Assembly (NCBI GenBank): GCA_004335835.1
Contig: RWJK01001820.1
Coordinates: 1 to 64,000 of the forward strand
Direction of reading: 5' to 3'
Length of the DNA stretch: 64,000 bases
Origin: Scenedesmus sp. ARA3
Taxonomy: Eukaryota > Chlorophyta > Chlorophyceae > Sphaeropleales > Scenedesmaceae
Shown here: positions 1 to 10,967 of the stretch, one piece after another
How the letters are laid out: each line of letters starts with the position of its first letter
Position numbering within the stretch: the stretch's first letter is position 1
Made by a program: the position numbers and the translations under genes
Notes under the pieces: model-generated
What the model was told of the DNA's origin: nothing
Database searches by the model: none
Seen by the model: the letters and a program-made list of their open reading frames with translations, nothing else

Positions 1-697
1 CTCCCGCATGGCGGCCACCTCTCCCTGCAGCGCCGCCTGCCGCCTCCTGAGCTCCCCAAGGAATGCATCCAGCGCAGCAAGCGGCAGCACCACGCCCGCC
101 TCAGATCCTGCTGCTGCTGCTGCTGCTGCTGCAGCCCCTGGCAGCCTGATGCCTAGCTTGGCTGCTGTGGCAGTCACGAACGCGTCGCGGTCCGCCACGT
201 TGCTGCTGTGAGCCTCTGCTGCTGCCTGCAGCCGGCTGAGCTGCTGCTGGGCCTGCGGGGCGAGGTTTCGTGCATGATTTTCAGTTGCAATTGCAGCATG
301 TTCGCAGCCAAGCGGATGAGCATTGCAGAGGTGTGGGATGCGACAGGGTCGTTACAGCAAGCTGGTGCAGAGCTTGGATACCAATTCTGAGGAACCCAGC
401 TATTAACGTTGCATGCCTTGCACTGTCGCTGACAACAGGGTGACAGCCTCAATAGCTGCAGCGTGGCTGAATTGCTGTTGCTGCTGTTGCTGCTATTGCT
501 GATGGCATCGCAGCAGATCATGCTTAACTGCTGCCGCCTCACCTGCTGCAGCCTGTCCTTGTAACTGGCTGCATCCATCTTCACGCTCACCCTGCACCGC
601 TGCTGATCTCAATAGTGTAGCTGCAGTCTTGCCAGCTGCAGCTCTACACCATCTTTTGCTGCTGTGGCGCTGCTGCTGCTGCTGCTGCTGCTGCTGC

Positions 698-739
<42 letters not shown>

Positions 740-870
740 ATCGCACATTTTAGGATCGTGATGCCGCCTCACCTGCTGCAGCCGGTCCTCGTAGCTAGCC
801 GCGTCCATCTGCTTCACGCGCAGCTCATTCACGCGCGACTCCCGCCTTGACGCGCCCTCGGCATCAGTCT

Positions 871-916
<46 letters not shown>

Positions 917-1856
917 CATTAGCAGGACCAGGCAGGCTGTGAGACAGTGAGCATGCACGGGCTGACGGCATACGCGTGGCCAACTTTTCATAGGTCAACA
1001 ACTTGCTGCAGCCGCATCTACTGCACTGACTGACGACACAAGTTCTGCTGGAATGACAAGGTGCCCACAAAGCAGTTAGCATACCCACCTGCTTCAGCTC
1101 CTGCAGGAAAGCGTCAAACTCAGCGTCACTCTCCTCAAAGTCTCCGCCATCACTCCTGTACCGCTCTTGCCTCATTCTTTACGCACCTCGCCATGCCTTC
1201 TCACTCTTTTCTCACCTGCTTCAGCTCCTGCAGGAAAGCGTCCAGCTCAGCGTCACTCTCCTCAAAATCTCCGCCGTCCAGCCTCGACAGCTTTTCAGAC
1301 GCGGCAGCAGACAGCACCTCCAGTTGTGCGCGCAACTGCAGCGCCAAATCAAAATGCAGCAAAAGCAGGCAAGGCAGAGACGGGCATGCAGGCCTGGTCA
1401 ACAGCGGCGGGGCCCAGCACCATCAGCTGCGCGTGTAACTAACTCAGGTGCAGCAACAGCTAATGACAAATCAGTGCGGGCCTCAACCCTCAGCGGCAAA
1501 CACGCCATACGACAGCATACAACACATAGACTGCTAGCACTGCTCAGCTGCTCTACCATGTCAGCAATCGCCACAGTCTAGTTGCTGAGCCATTGCTGCT
1601 GCAGCAGTGCCCCTGGGGCTTCCCCCAGCATGCATGTGTCCCCCTCACCCTGCGCAGCTCCTCCATCACGTCAGCAATCGCGTCCAGCTTACAGCGAGTC
1701 CTGTGTATAGTCATGTATGAGCTGCTTATGTGAACGAACATTTACAAACAACTGTGTGCGCCCGCCTCACCCTGCTCAGCTCGTCCACCACGTCAGCAAT
1801 CTGGTCCAGCTTGGCATCCATGGCAGCCACCTCAACTGCATGGCCGTCAATGGCGG

Positions 1857-1898
<42 letters not shown>

Positions 1899-4800
1899 AG
1901 AGTTGGGCAGTTAGCCAGTAGCAGTATTGCTGCCAAGGGCTCCACCATAAACAGTGTGCATGTGCTGTGTGACAGATTCGCCCTGGCGCTGCGCACAGGT
2001 TGTACCAACAACAGCAACACATGATATGATGCAGAAGTGCAGCAACAGAGGCACCTGCAGCGCCTGGATGTTGGCGTGCAGCCGCTCAGCCTTGACGCTG
2101 CCAGCAGCAATGTCGGCCCCAAGCGAAGCCGCCATGTCCTTGTGCCTCAGCGTGTCCAGCTTCACACAACAGCACTAGACAACCACAAACAACAATGCGC
2201 CACTGCGTACCTGCAGCTGCTGGATCTGAATCTACCGGGAATCAAATCCAAACATTTCAACAGCAGAACAAAAGCATTCTGACAACCGAAGACAATTCGC
2301 CGTGCAGCGCACCTGCAACTGCTGAATGTCTGCGTGCAGCCACTCAGCCTTGGCGCTGCCGGCTGCAACATCAGCGCTGAATGAGGCCGCCATGTCCTTG
2401 TGGCTCTTGAGCGTGTCCAGATTCACACGACAGCACCCACAATCAACGATGCGCCACTGCGTACCTGCAGCTGCTGGATCTCAATCTGACGGGAGTTGAA
2501 TCCAGCCTTTAATAGCAAAATAAATGCATTCTGACAACCGAAGACAACTTGCCGTGCAGCGCACCTGCAACTGCTGGATGTCTGCGTGCAGCCGCTCCGC
2601 CTTGGCACTGGCGGCAGCGATGTCAGCACTGAAGCTGGCTGCCATGTCCTTGTGGCTCTTCAGCGGGTCCAGTGTCACAATGCTACATGTAAACAGTACA
2701 ACCAACCATGCGCCACAGCGTACCTGGAGCGGCTGAATCTGAAACAGGTAGGAACGAGAACCGTCAACAGCACAAAGAATCCATCTGACAACGTAAGACA
2801 GCGTGCCATGCAGCGCACCTGCAGCTGCTGGATGTCTGCGTGCAGCCGCTCCGCCTTGGCGCTGCCGGCTGCAATGTCAGCGCTGAAACTGGCCGCCATG
2901 TCCTTGTGGCTCTTCAGCGTGTCCAGCTTCAGCCGCATCTCCTTCACCTCTTGAGTCTTCTCCAGACGCAGCTTGCGCAGCGTCTCCAACGCCTGCGGCA
3001 GCGGTGTAGGGATAGCGGCAGCGGGAGAGCAGCAGCAGCAATATCAGCATTGAACTTTGTGTTTTGTGCAGGCGCAGCTTGCGCAGCATCTCCGATGCCT
3101 GGGTGTGGCAGCAGGGGCGGCAGGGCGGCAGCGGCAGCAGCGGCAACAGCGGCAGCAGGAAGGTGGGCGGGCAAGCGTGCACGCGGCATCCACCAACACA
3201 GAGGAGTGTAGGAGTAATCAAGGTGTGTTGCCTACATCATATACACACACTTCGCATGCATGCTGGTGTGCATGCAGATGTCAACGACGCAGCGGCAGAA
3301 GTGAAGCTGTGGCGACATGCCGCAAAGCGACATCCCTGCGGACTGCTCCCTGCTCTGCATGCAGCGAGGCACAGATACCCACATGCAGAACTGACCGCAG
3401 GTGTTGGTGCATGCGTCGCGCGTACCTTTGTGTACTTCGTTGCCGCAAAGATCTCGTCAAACTTCTTTTTGATGGTGGCGCCGTCAGCCAGCGGCCAGTT
3501 TGACTCCTCCTGGTGCACAAAGATGACATTGTCCAGCACAGCCTGCGGCGCATTCGAAAGTAATCAAGCGACGTGACATGTGACAGGTGTATCACTGTTT
3601 GAAAGCGCCGTCAGCCAGTCGCCAATTTGACTCCTCCTGGTGCACAAAGATGACGTTGTCCAGCACGGCCTGCGCCGCATTTAAATTAAAAGCGTTGTAT
3701 CATGTGACAACCTGTGTAACAGTTTGCGAGCGCCGCCAGCCAGGGGCCAGTTTGACTCCTCCTGGTGCACAAAGATGGTGTTATCCTTCACGGCCTGCGG
3801 CATAGTTTGCAATGAGGCAATGTAACATGTGACAGGGCGTGAATCAGTTTGCAAGACGTGCATGATGAGTGCAGAGGATAATCACAGTAAGCACATGCAT
3901 TGTCAGAAATCACTTTGCTCACGCCCACGAGGCTAGGCACCATGGCGTTGATGTCAGAAGCAAACACAGAGATGCCATAACAACATCCAAGTGTGCACAC
4001 GTACACTCTGCCTGCTCAGGAGCAGACCAGCAGACTGGTGTCTGCTGTACCACCTGCCCACCTTGCTGACTCCCATGAGGCTGGGCTCCATGGCTTTGAT
4101 GTCACAACATACAAACAAATGCCAAAAACTCTCCACGATGCCCCTTATACTATGGCTGCCCACCTTGCTGACCCCCATGAGACTGGGCACCATGGCGTTG
4201 ATGTCAGCGCAGCGGTACGTGACCGCCTCCTTGGCGTGCGTGTCCTTGTTGTACGTCTGCAGCGTGGCGTCCAGCGTCTTGAACTGCAGCGTGGCCTTCT
4301 TTTGCACGTTCTGTATGCAGCAATGCAGCAGTAAAGATAACAGCAAAGGCAGTGAGGCACAGCACAAGCAGTGTGTAGCGCCCAGAGTCTTGAACTGCAG
4401 CGCCGCCTTCTTTTGCATGTTCTGCAGATGAAAAGAGCAGTAAACAAACAATGAAAGCAGTTAGGCACATAAAAGGTGGGCATTCGCTGCCTGCGCACCT
4501 AAAAGGAGCGCATCAACACAAAGGGCATCTGCGTGCTGTTGGTGCCTATGAGCAGATCAAAGGGCTGTCTCAACAAATGCGCGTGGCTGCCTGCTACGCA
4601 CCTGGAAGGAGCGCACCACCATAGGGCATCTGCGTGCTTGTGATGCATGTGAGCAGATCGGTAAGCAGTTTACAACATAAGCCTTGGCATGGCTAGTCAA
4701 CAGCACCGCAGCCTGCTGCGCACCTGGAAGGAGCGCACCACCACGAAAGGCATCTGCGTGCTGTTGGTGCTTATGAGCAGATGAAGGAGCTGTCTCAAAA

Positions 4801-5251
4801 AAGTAAGCGCCGCTGCCTGCTACGCACCTGGAAGGAGCACCAGCACGAAGGGCATCTGCGTGCTTGTGATGCATGTGAGCAGATCTATAAGCAGTTCACA
4901 ACATAAGCCTTGGCATGCCAAGTCAGCAGCACCGCTGCCTGCAGTACACCTGGAGTGACCGCACCACCACGAAGGGCATCTGCGTGCTAGTGGCATATGG
5001 GCCAGTCCATCAGCAGCTCAAAGCATATCCATCTGCATGCTACGCACCTGGAAGGAGCGCACCACCACGATAAGGCATCTGCGTGCTGGCGTTACAGTAA
5101 CTGCTGGGTAATCCAGAGTGAAGGAGTGCAACATATCTAGGCAGCACGCACCTGGAAGGAGCGCACCACCACAAAGGGCATCTGCGTGCTGGTGCGCAGC
5201 CGCAGCTTGATCTGAGCCTTCACCTCGCTCTCGCCAGCAACCTGGGGCAGT

Positions 5252-5285
<34 letters not shown>

Positions 5286-6481
5286 GCAACAGCAGCAGCA
5301 GCAGACGCAGCGGCAGCAGCAGCAGCAGCAGCAGCAGCGGCAGCAGCAGCATACGCAGCGGCAGCAGCAGCATACGCAGCAGAAGCAGCAGCAGACGCGT
5401 CAACATGGCAGTTGGGTGCGCAGCTGCAGCTTAACCTGCGCCTTTACCACGCTCACGCCAGCCACCTGAGGCAGCGGCAGCAGAAGCGGGAAGAAGAAGC
5501 ACATCATCATGCATGCCTCCACCTCGCTTTTGCCGGCGACCTGGAGCCAGGCAGCAGAGGCGGGAACAGCAGCAGAGGCGCAAGCGCCACAGTCCACGCC
5601 ATGCAGAGGCGCAAGAAACCATGCAATGCGCACAAATAAATGACGTGAGAGAAGTTTGATGTCCCACTGCCTGCGCCTGGCTGCTGATTGTACTGGCTAC
5701 TGGCTGCTGCTGCTTACTTGATTGTTGACTTGCTGTGTCGGCTGCTTGACTCTTGCGCGTGCTGCATTGCTGTTGTGCCTGCTGTTCTGCTGTCGCTGGA
5801 GTTTTGTGTCTGCTGCTTGAGCGCACCTGCTGGCTGCTGAATGGTTGTGTCTGCCGCTCAACCACTGCATCTGTGGATTGAGAGGCTGTGGCTACCCTGG
5901 CCTGTACTGCTGTCTCCTATCCTGCAGTGCACCTAGGACTCCTGAAACAGCACCCGTTTGCCTAGGGCCAACACCATGTAAGTAACTGACTGTGCCTGCT
6001 TGCTTGACTGTGTCCGCCGCTTGACTGTTCACCCCTGCTGCTCAACTGCCGCATGACTGCTGCTTGCTGGGCTCGTATATGCCACATGAGCCGATACAGC
6101 TGCTTCTAGAATGCGCCACATTCAGGATGTAACACACTTGTTGCTGCCTGCGGCCCACCTTGGGATCCATCACCCAGTTGCAGCACCAGGCCATCACCTT
6201 ACTGTGCCTGCTGCTGCTTTCAACGCTCTTGTGCCTGCTGCTTATGCATTTGATGCCTGCTGCTCATACATTTTGCGCCTGCTGCCTATACACTTTATGC
6301 CTGCTGCTTCTAGGCTTGGCTGCTCAAACACTTTGCGCCTGCTGCCTCACTGTTTTGCATGCTGCGCACCTTGGGGTCCATCACCCAGTTGCGCCCGTTA
6401 CCACCAATGTTAGGCGGCATCTCGCCCGTGCACGCCTGCCGCAGGCACTCGATGACGGTCTGGGCGGCAAAGCATCACGCC

Positions 6482-6517
<36 letters not shown>

Positions 6518-6990
6518 TGAGGTGCTACAGCCAGCTGGTCACTCACAGCTGGCTGCACAACACAAACACAATGCTTCATTTGCCACTACCCAAGAGCAGC
6601 GTGCATCACCTACACATGCCCCTTGACTGCTGCTACTGCTGCTGCTGCTGTGACCTGCATTTCTGGTGTCTATAAACTGTTTTCATGCACACACTACTTC
6701 CACCAGCAATATGCAAGCTATCTGCAGTAGCCATGCACACTTGCAGGGCATGCTGCGCACCGTTTTGCCTGCTCCATTGGAGCCCACGATGAGTGTGAGC
6801 GGCTTGTAAAACTCTATTACGTTGTTGTTGTCGGGACTGAAGCTACGGATGCCCTTCACGAGCATCTGCAACAGCAAGCAAAAGGAAAAGGTCACACAGC
6901 TGCTGCTTTTGCTGCTACTGCTGCAGCCATGGTAGCAGCGAGAGCTACGGACGCGTGCGCCCGGTACCTTGCCTTTTCTATAGTACACAT
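1..6990 (-). CDS. RAD50: RAD50 DNA double-strand-break repair ATPase (N-terminal part; gene runs off the window)
   Basis: RAD50 is the SMC-like ATPase of the nuclear MRE11-RAD50-NBS1 complex, which tethers and processes double-strand breaks. Exons (minus): 6990-6973, 6865-6761, 6459-6370, 5241-5152, 4310-4164, 3542-3426, 2992-2819, 1857-1771, 1335-1216, 868-773, 252-1; all join in phase 0 and give about 432 residues. The start [15 protein letters not shown] matches plant RAD50. Walker A GSNGAGKT is at residues 34-41. [25 protein letters not shown] and [14 protein letters not shown] follow in the family order, then the first coiled coil starts ([26 protein letters not shown]). The zinc hook, second coil and Walker B lie outside the window. 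The first exon has only six codons and its intron starts GC rather than GT. Introns are crowded with copies of exon ends. Choice between near-identical copies of the 2992-2819 exon rests on completeness. Confidence 0.93.
540..592 (-). repeat. Echo of RAD50 exon 868-773 (3' end)
   Basis: On the minus strand it reads [12 protein letters not shown] followed by GTGAGGCGG, nearly the same as the real exon end [12 protein letters not shown] and its donor. It lies in the following intron. One Glu-to-Lys change and lost upstream similarity mark it as a partial duplicate. Confidence 0.85.
1088..1150 (-). repeat. Echo of RAD50 exon 1335-1216 (3' end)
   Basis: The minus strand reads [20 protein letters not shown] and then GTGGGTATG, copying the last third of the exon and its donor position, in the next intron. 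Confidence 0.85.
1545..1700 (-). repeat. Two echoes of RAD50 exon 1857-1771 (3' end)
   Basis: About 1643-1700 reads [14 protein letters not shown] then a GTGAGG donor; about 1545-1575 keeps only IADMVEQLS. The parental exon ends [14 protein letters not shown]. The copies decay with distance from the parent. Confidence 0.8.
2056..2683 (-). repeat. Three echoes of RAD50 exon 2992-2819
   Basis: Copies at about 2563-2677, 2319-2427 and 2056-2166 each encode a version of [18 protein letters not shown]...[11 protein letters not shown] and end at a GTRCGC-like donor. All lack the 5' third of the exon. Any of them could in principle be spliced, but only the 2992-2819 copy is full length, and other RAD50 proteins have the segment once. 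Confidence 0.85.
3605..3802 (-). repeat. Two echoes of RAD50 exon 3542-3426 (5' end)
   Basis: Copies at about 3608-3672 and 3735-3802 read [26 protein letters not shown] and [22 protein letters not shown]. They lie upstream of the real exon, keep the acceptor side and lose the 3' half. Confidence 0.85.
3919..4428 (-). repeat. Echoes of both ends of RAD50 exon 4310-4164
   Basis: The 3' end ([11 protein letters not shown] plus donor) is echoed at about 4061-4096 ([11 protein letters not shown]) and 3919-3957 ([11 protein letters not shown]). The 5' end ([13 protein letters not shown]) is echoed upstream at about 4384-4428 ([13 protein letters not shown]). Echoes of each border therefore lie on that border's own side of the exon. 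Confidence 0.85.
4495..5192 (-). repeat. Seven-copy tandem array of the RAD50 exon end [10 protein letters not shown] plus donor
   Basis: The real exon end is at 5152-5192. Copies lie at about 5043-5090, 4946-4990, 4822-4866, 4719-4762, 4598-4640 and 4495-4538, spaced about 100-120 bp. Each has the plus-strand core cacctggaaggagcgc with gggcatctgcgtgct nearby, so each keeps exon end and donor. Small indels break the frame in most copies. Confidence 0.9.
5250..5400 (-). repeat. Imperfect CTG/CTT/CCG-rich microsatellite before a RAD50 acceptor
   Basis: Plus-strand CAG units with CGG and ACG interruptions; in the sense direction of RAD50 this is a CTG/CCG tract that ends a few bases before the 3' splice site at 5241. 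Confidence 0.85.
5401..5552 (-). repeat. Two echoes of the 5' end of RAD50 exon 5241-5152
   Basis: About 5401-5475 reads [18 protein letters not shown] and about 5508-5552 reads VAGKSEVEA, copies of [18 protein letters not shown], each preceded by an acceptor-like CAG on the minus strand. Confidence 0.8.
6973..6990 (-). other. RAD50: 18-nt first coding exon of RAD50 followed by a GC-AG intron
   Basis: ATG at 6990 opens six codons (MCTIEK), then AAG is followed by GCAAGG, a good match to the GC-type donor consensus. The acceptor TTGCAG precedes the ATG codon of MLVKGIRSF at 6865. Plant RAD50 begins with the same six-residue lead before ML(V/I)KGIRSF, which supports this exon. The alternative is a GT donor four bases further (GCAAG/GTACC), which would break the frame, or translation starting at 6865. 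Confidence 0.7.
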
Positions 6991-8566
6991 TGCTTCCCGG
7001 CCTGCTGGCCTTGAACAGCAGCACCACGACGATCTAGGAGCACTCCAAGGCAACCTGTTGCAGTAGTGAGCCTGCTGGCATGTGTTGACTAGCAGGTACG
7101 TCGATTTTCCATTGGTATAGTGTTAAATTTCATTAACTATGCGAACGCTCCGTGCTGGCTGGCCCTTGGCGCCAAGGGCAGATTCAAGCAAACAGCGTCA
7201 TGAGTTCAGACCAGCAACGCCAGCAAATGGCACCATGTCAACAAGTATCAATGTTTAGTTTAGCATGATTCTTCTTTGTCCCTGCAAAGTATGCCCCTGC
7301 CTGTCATGTGGCATCATGGCATGATACGTGCTGTGCTACGCGGCGTGCTGGAGGGGGGAGGTTACTCACAGCAGCATGCTGCTGGCACTAGCATCTTAGC
7401 ACCGCGTCACTACCGTACAAATTCCTAGTCATCTAGTGAAGGCTTTTCGTGTTGTGTATATCATGCCCTGTTTGGTTGGTGATACTGTGCTTGCAAGCAC
7501 CAATTGGGTTGTTGCACAGAGTGCCAAAGGCAGCCGCTGTCATGCAGCCGCAGCGCAGCATCAGGTCCAAAGAAATGTGCTACAACTGAAGCCACCAAGC
7601 GTCGGATTCGTCCTGAAGGCTTGTGCATAAATTTGCTCAGGAGAATGAGGAAAGAGTATGTTGACCGAGGCATTGACCAGCCAGTCGACAGCTCGAACAC
7701 GTTACACGTTTGTGGGTGCCACCAGTACCTCACTTCGAACCATCATGCCGAGCCGACGGCATGATTGCGCTGTATGGCATGTGATGGCACAGCAGCAGAT
7801 CCGTTGCCACATGTCCGCTGGCAGGTCAGATAAGAAACATGATGGCGGCTGTACGCCTGCATCCAAGTGCACGAGTCACACTGATATATATGCCAACTGG
7901 TCAGCAAGCGCCATATGCACATGCATCATACACGGTAGCAACAAGTGCATGTGCCCGCTGCACCGCAGCCATGCACCGCAGCAGTCAGGTGCTGCGTTGC
8001 AGCATGCACCGCAGCCAAGCCACTGACTCAGTCACACTGAGAGCTTGCTAGCGATTGCAAAACTTATGCAACACACAGCACCAAAACCTAACACTCTCGA
8101 ACCTTACCTTGACCAGCTGTCAACTGTTGCTGCTGACAACGTGCTAGCAACACAGCAGGGCAGCTGCTGTCTTGCCGCGCCTGCCTAGTCGCCAGCCGTA
8201 CAGTGTGCCTGCATGCCTCAGCACCAACAGTTAGACGGGAGCCAGCTTTCAAGTGCCTCCCTTCTATCTCCAGCCATCCTGCTGGTGCTGCCTCACCAGC
8301 TGCAGCAACTGCAGCAGCGCTGCTGCAGGAAGCCAGCAGCAGCAAGCACCAGCTGCAGCAGCGCTGCCACACCAGCCATCCAGCTGGAGCTGCAACACTA
8401 ACTGCAGCAGTGCTGCTGCAGGAAGCACCAGCAGCGCTGCAGCGGCCAGCACCAGCCCAGCTCAGTGTGGCCCCATCACCAGCATAGCCAGCATCACCAG
8501 CCGTGCCATGCACATGTTCAACATGTGTCGAGCACGTGTGCATGCTGCTCCAGCAAGCGCTGGAGT
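6991..8566. other. Intergenic region between the SARNP-like gene and RAD50
   Basis: Both neighbours are on the minus strand, so this holds the 3' end of the SARNP-like gene and the RAD50 promoter. I see no coding region with family similarity and no RNA gene. Short open frames are compositionally unremarkable. It is less CAG-rich than the introns around it. Confidence 0.6.
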
Positions 8567-9722
8567 TCACTTCTTCTCCTTCGCAAACCGCTCCAGACGC
8601 GCCTGCAGGCAGCAGCAGCGGCGGCAGCAGCAGCGGCGGCAACAGCAGCAGCAGCAGCATGATCAGCCTGGTTGAAAGAAGCACTCGCACTACTCTGACA
8701 TAACACAAGGCAAGCAGCGGGGTGACACAATTCACAAAACCAAGCGCATGTGTGCGCATCGCACTCGCCGACAGCATGCCAACCAGCCAGCAGCACCAAC
8801 AGAGCCAAGGGTGCACCACACACACACCACACCACAACCCAGAACAAAGCAGCCAGCGCTAACAAACACCGTGCAGCTGTCCACCCGCACCACCGCCGGC
8901 CACATAATCACCGTTGATAGCGGCACAGCGCCCGCACCTTTTTCCGCGCGTCGTCGTCTGCTGCGCTGGCCGGTGCTGCGATCGGCTTGCCAAACTTGGC
9001 GGCGCGCTTCTTGAGCAGCTCGGGGTCCTTGGGGTCCTTGCCTGCAGGGTGACAGCATGACGATCAGGAAAACAAGGACTTAATGACAGGAAAATTGAAT
9101 TGTTATCAACATTCAAGGATTTCTATTTGGCGCACATGTCAGCAGCTCGAGTCCTTGGGGTCCTTGCCTGCAGGGTGGCACCATGACAATTTGTTCAATT
9201 CAACTTTTAGTTCTAAACTTTCGGGCACATGTCAGCAGCTCGGTCCTTGGGGTCCTTGCCTGTGTGCATACTGAACAGCACAACCATTTCCTACTTTCAC
9301 CAAGATGAGTGAGTTGTTGGCCAGCCAACATGCATGCACGGGTTTGGCACTATACTATACTACACTGAGCTGAGGGCGCTATGGCATGAAAATGCATGTG
9401 CAAAGGATGCAGGCTTCATCGCCTTGTTGCATACTAGTAAGGTGATAGATTCGTAAGGCAGCGCCAGGCACAAACATGCATGCATCATCGCAACCGCTAC
9501 AGCGCTGCAGGCGCCAGCGGCACCGCGTCGCTGTACCAGAGGCAGCTCCAGCTGGGCACCACATGACAGCCCAGAGTACTGAGCAGTCCAGTACTACTGC
9601 GTGACTGACAAGCCATGATCATAACAGCCCAGCGCACCTGCTGTGAGTGGCTTGCCAAACTTCTTCTCCCGTGCAGCCATCTTGTCTGGGTCTGTCAGCT
9701 CCACCTGCGGCACAACCAGGAT

Positions 9723-9753
<31 letters not shown>

Positions 9754-10930
9754 CAGGCAGGTCGAGTCACATGCACACAATCAGCTACAAGCAGCGGCCT
9801 ATCTTCCTAGCACGCCAAGCTGCACGATGTCGCCGTTTCATGACACATGTCTGGGTCTGTCACCTCCACCTGCGGCACACACAAACATGGATGCAGCAGC
9901 AGCGCACAGCTCAACGCATGCTACACGCTGGAACGTCCTTTGAGCCAGGAGCATGTCCTTTCAGGGCGCGAAGCTGCACGCTGCCGCAGCATGCGCAGCA
10001 AAAAAACAGACTGCAAATGAACACAAAGCTACCGAACCCCGTGCCGCAAGCCGCTGCTGCCCAAGAACCAGCTGCAAACAACCTGCTGTGCAGCAGCTCA
10101 CATTTGCATGCTGTTCTCAGGCAGTGCAAGCGCAGCGGCAGGTCAAGCAGCTGTCTGCGCAGGTGAGCAGGGGATACATGAAAACAGTGTGTGATGCCAG
10201 CTGCTGCACAGTGATCATGTGAGTGCGAGGCAAGGCAAGCTCAGCGGCAGGTCAAGCAGCTGTCTGTGCAGGTGAGCCGAAAACAGAGCACTTGATGACG
10301 CCAGCCGCTGCACAGCTGTTATAACACACCTTGTCCAGTGCCAGCCGCTGCTTCTCCTTCTGCGCCTCCAGGCGCTTGGGCAGATTCGCACATGACACGT
10401 CATCCTCGTCATTATAACACAATATCAAAGTCAAAGTAACGCACCTTGTCCAGCGCCAGCCGCTGCTTCTCCTTCTGCGCCTCTAGCTGCTTGCTCAGAT
10501 TCGCACATACATGTCATCCTTGTCGTTATAACACAATCCAAAAGTCAAAGTAACACACCTTGTCCAGCGCCAGCCGCTGCTTCTCCTTCTGCGCCTCCAG
10601 CTGCTTGCGCAGCTTCTCCAGCTTTGCTTTGTCTGCCTCGCTGCAGGTGCCGTACTTGATGCCGCGCTCCAGCACCTTGACCTGCGGGCAGATTGGATTG
10701 TCACATCAGTTATGTAAAAATGTTTGTCACATCAAGTAGGCTCAGCGCGCTGTGCCGGCCTCAGAGCAAGTACCATACTTGATGCCGCGCTCCAGCACCT
10801 TGACCTGCAAAGGAGACAGTGCCAGAAAGACAAATGTTCTGAGGAAGGGCAAGCGCAGATCACCACACCCCTTTTTACTGACATAGATGCGTTCGAGCAG
10901 CTGTTGCTGATCCCGCAGCTAGCTGTCATA

Positions 10931-10967
<37 letters not shown>

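Noticed and set aside
644..991. Frames dominated by poly-Leu, poly-Gln or poly-Ala over CAG/CTG arrays
   Set aside because: Microsatellites read open in all three frames; they give no evidence of coding. Same for the frames at 5137-5406, 6160-6675, 30657-30929 and 51514-52125.
4495..5192. Regularly spaced repeats that could suggest a CRISPR-like array
   Set aside because: Spacing is about 100-120 bp, units are degenerate copies of a RAD50 exon end, and the DNA is eukaryotic.
8088..8837. 249-codon minus-strand frame rich in Cys, Trp and Leu
   Set aside because: Composition reflects CAG/CTG-type repeats; it overlaps the last exon and intron of the SARNP-like gene in another frame and resembles no protein.
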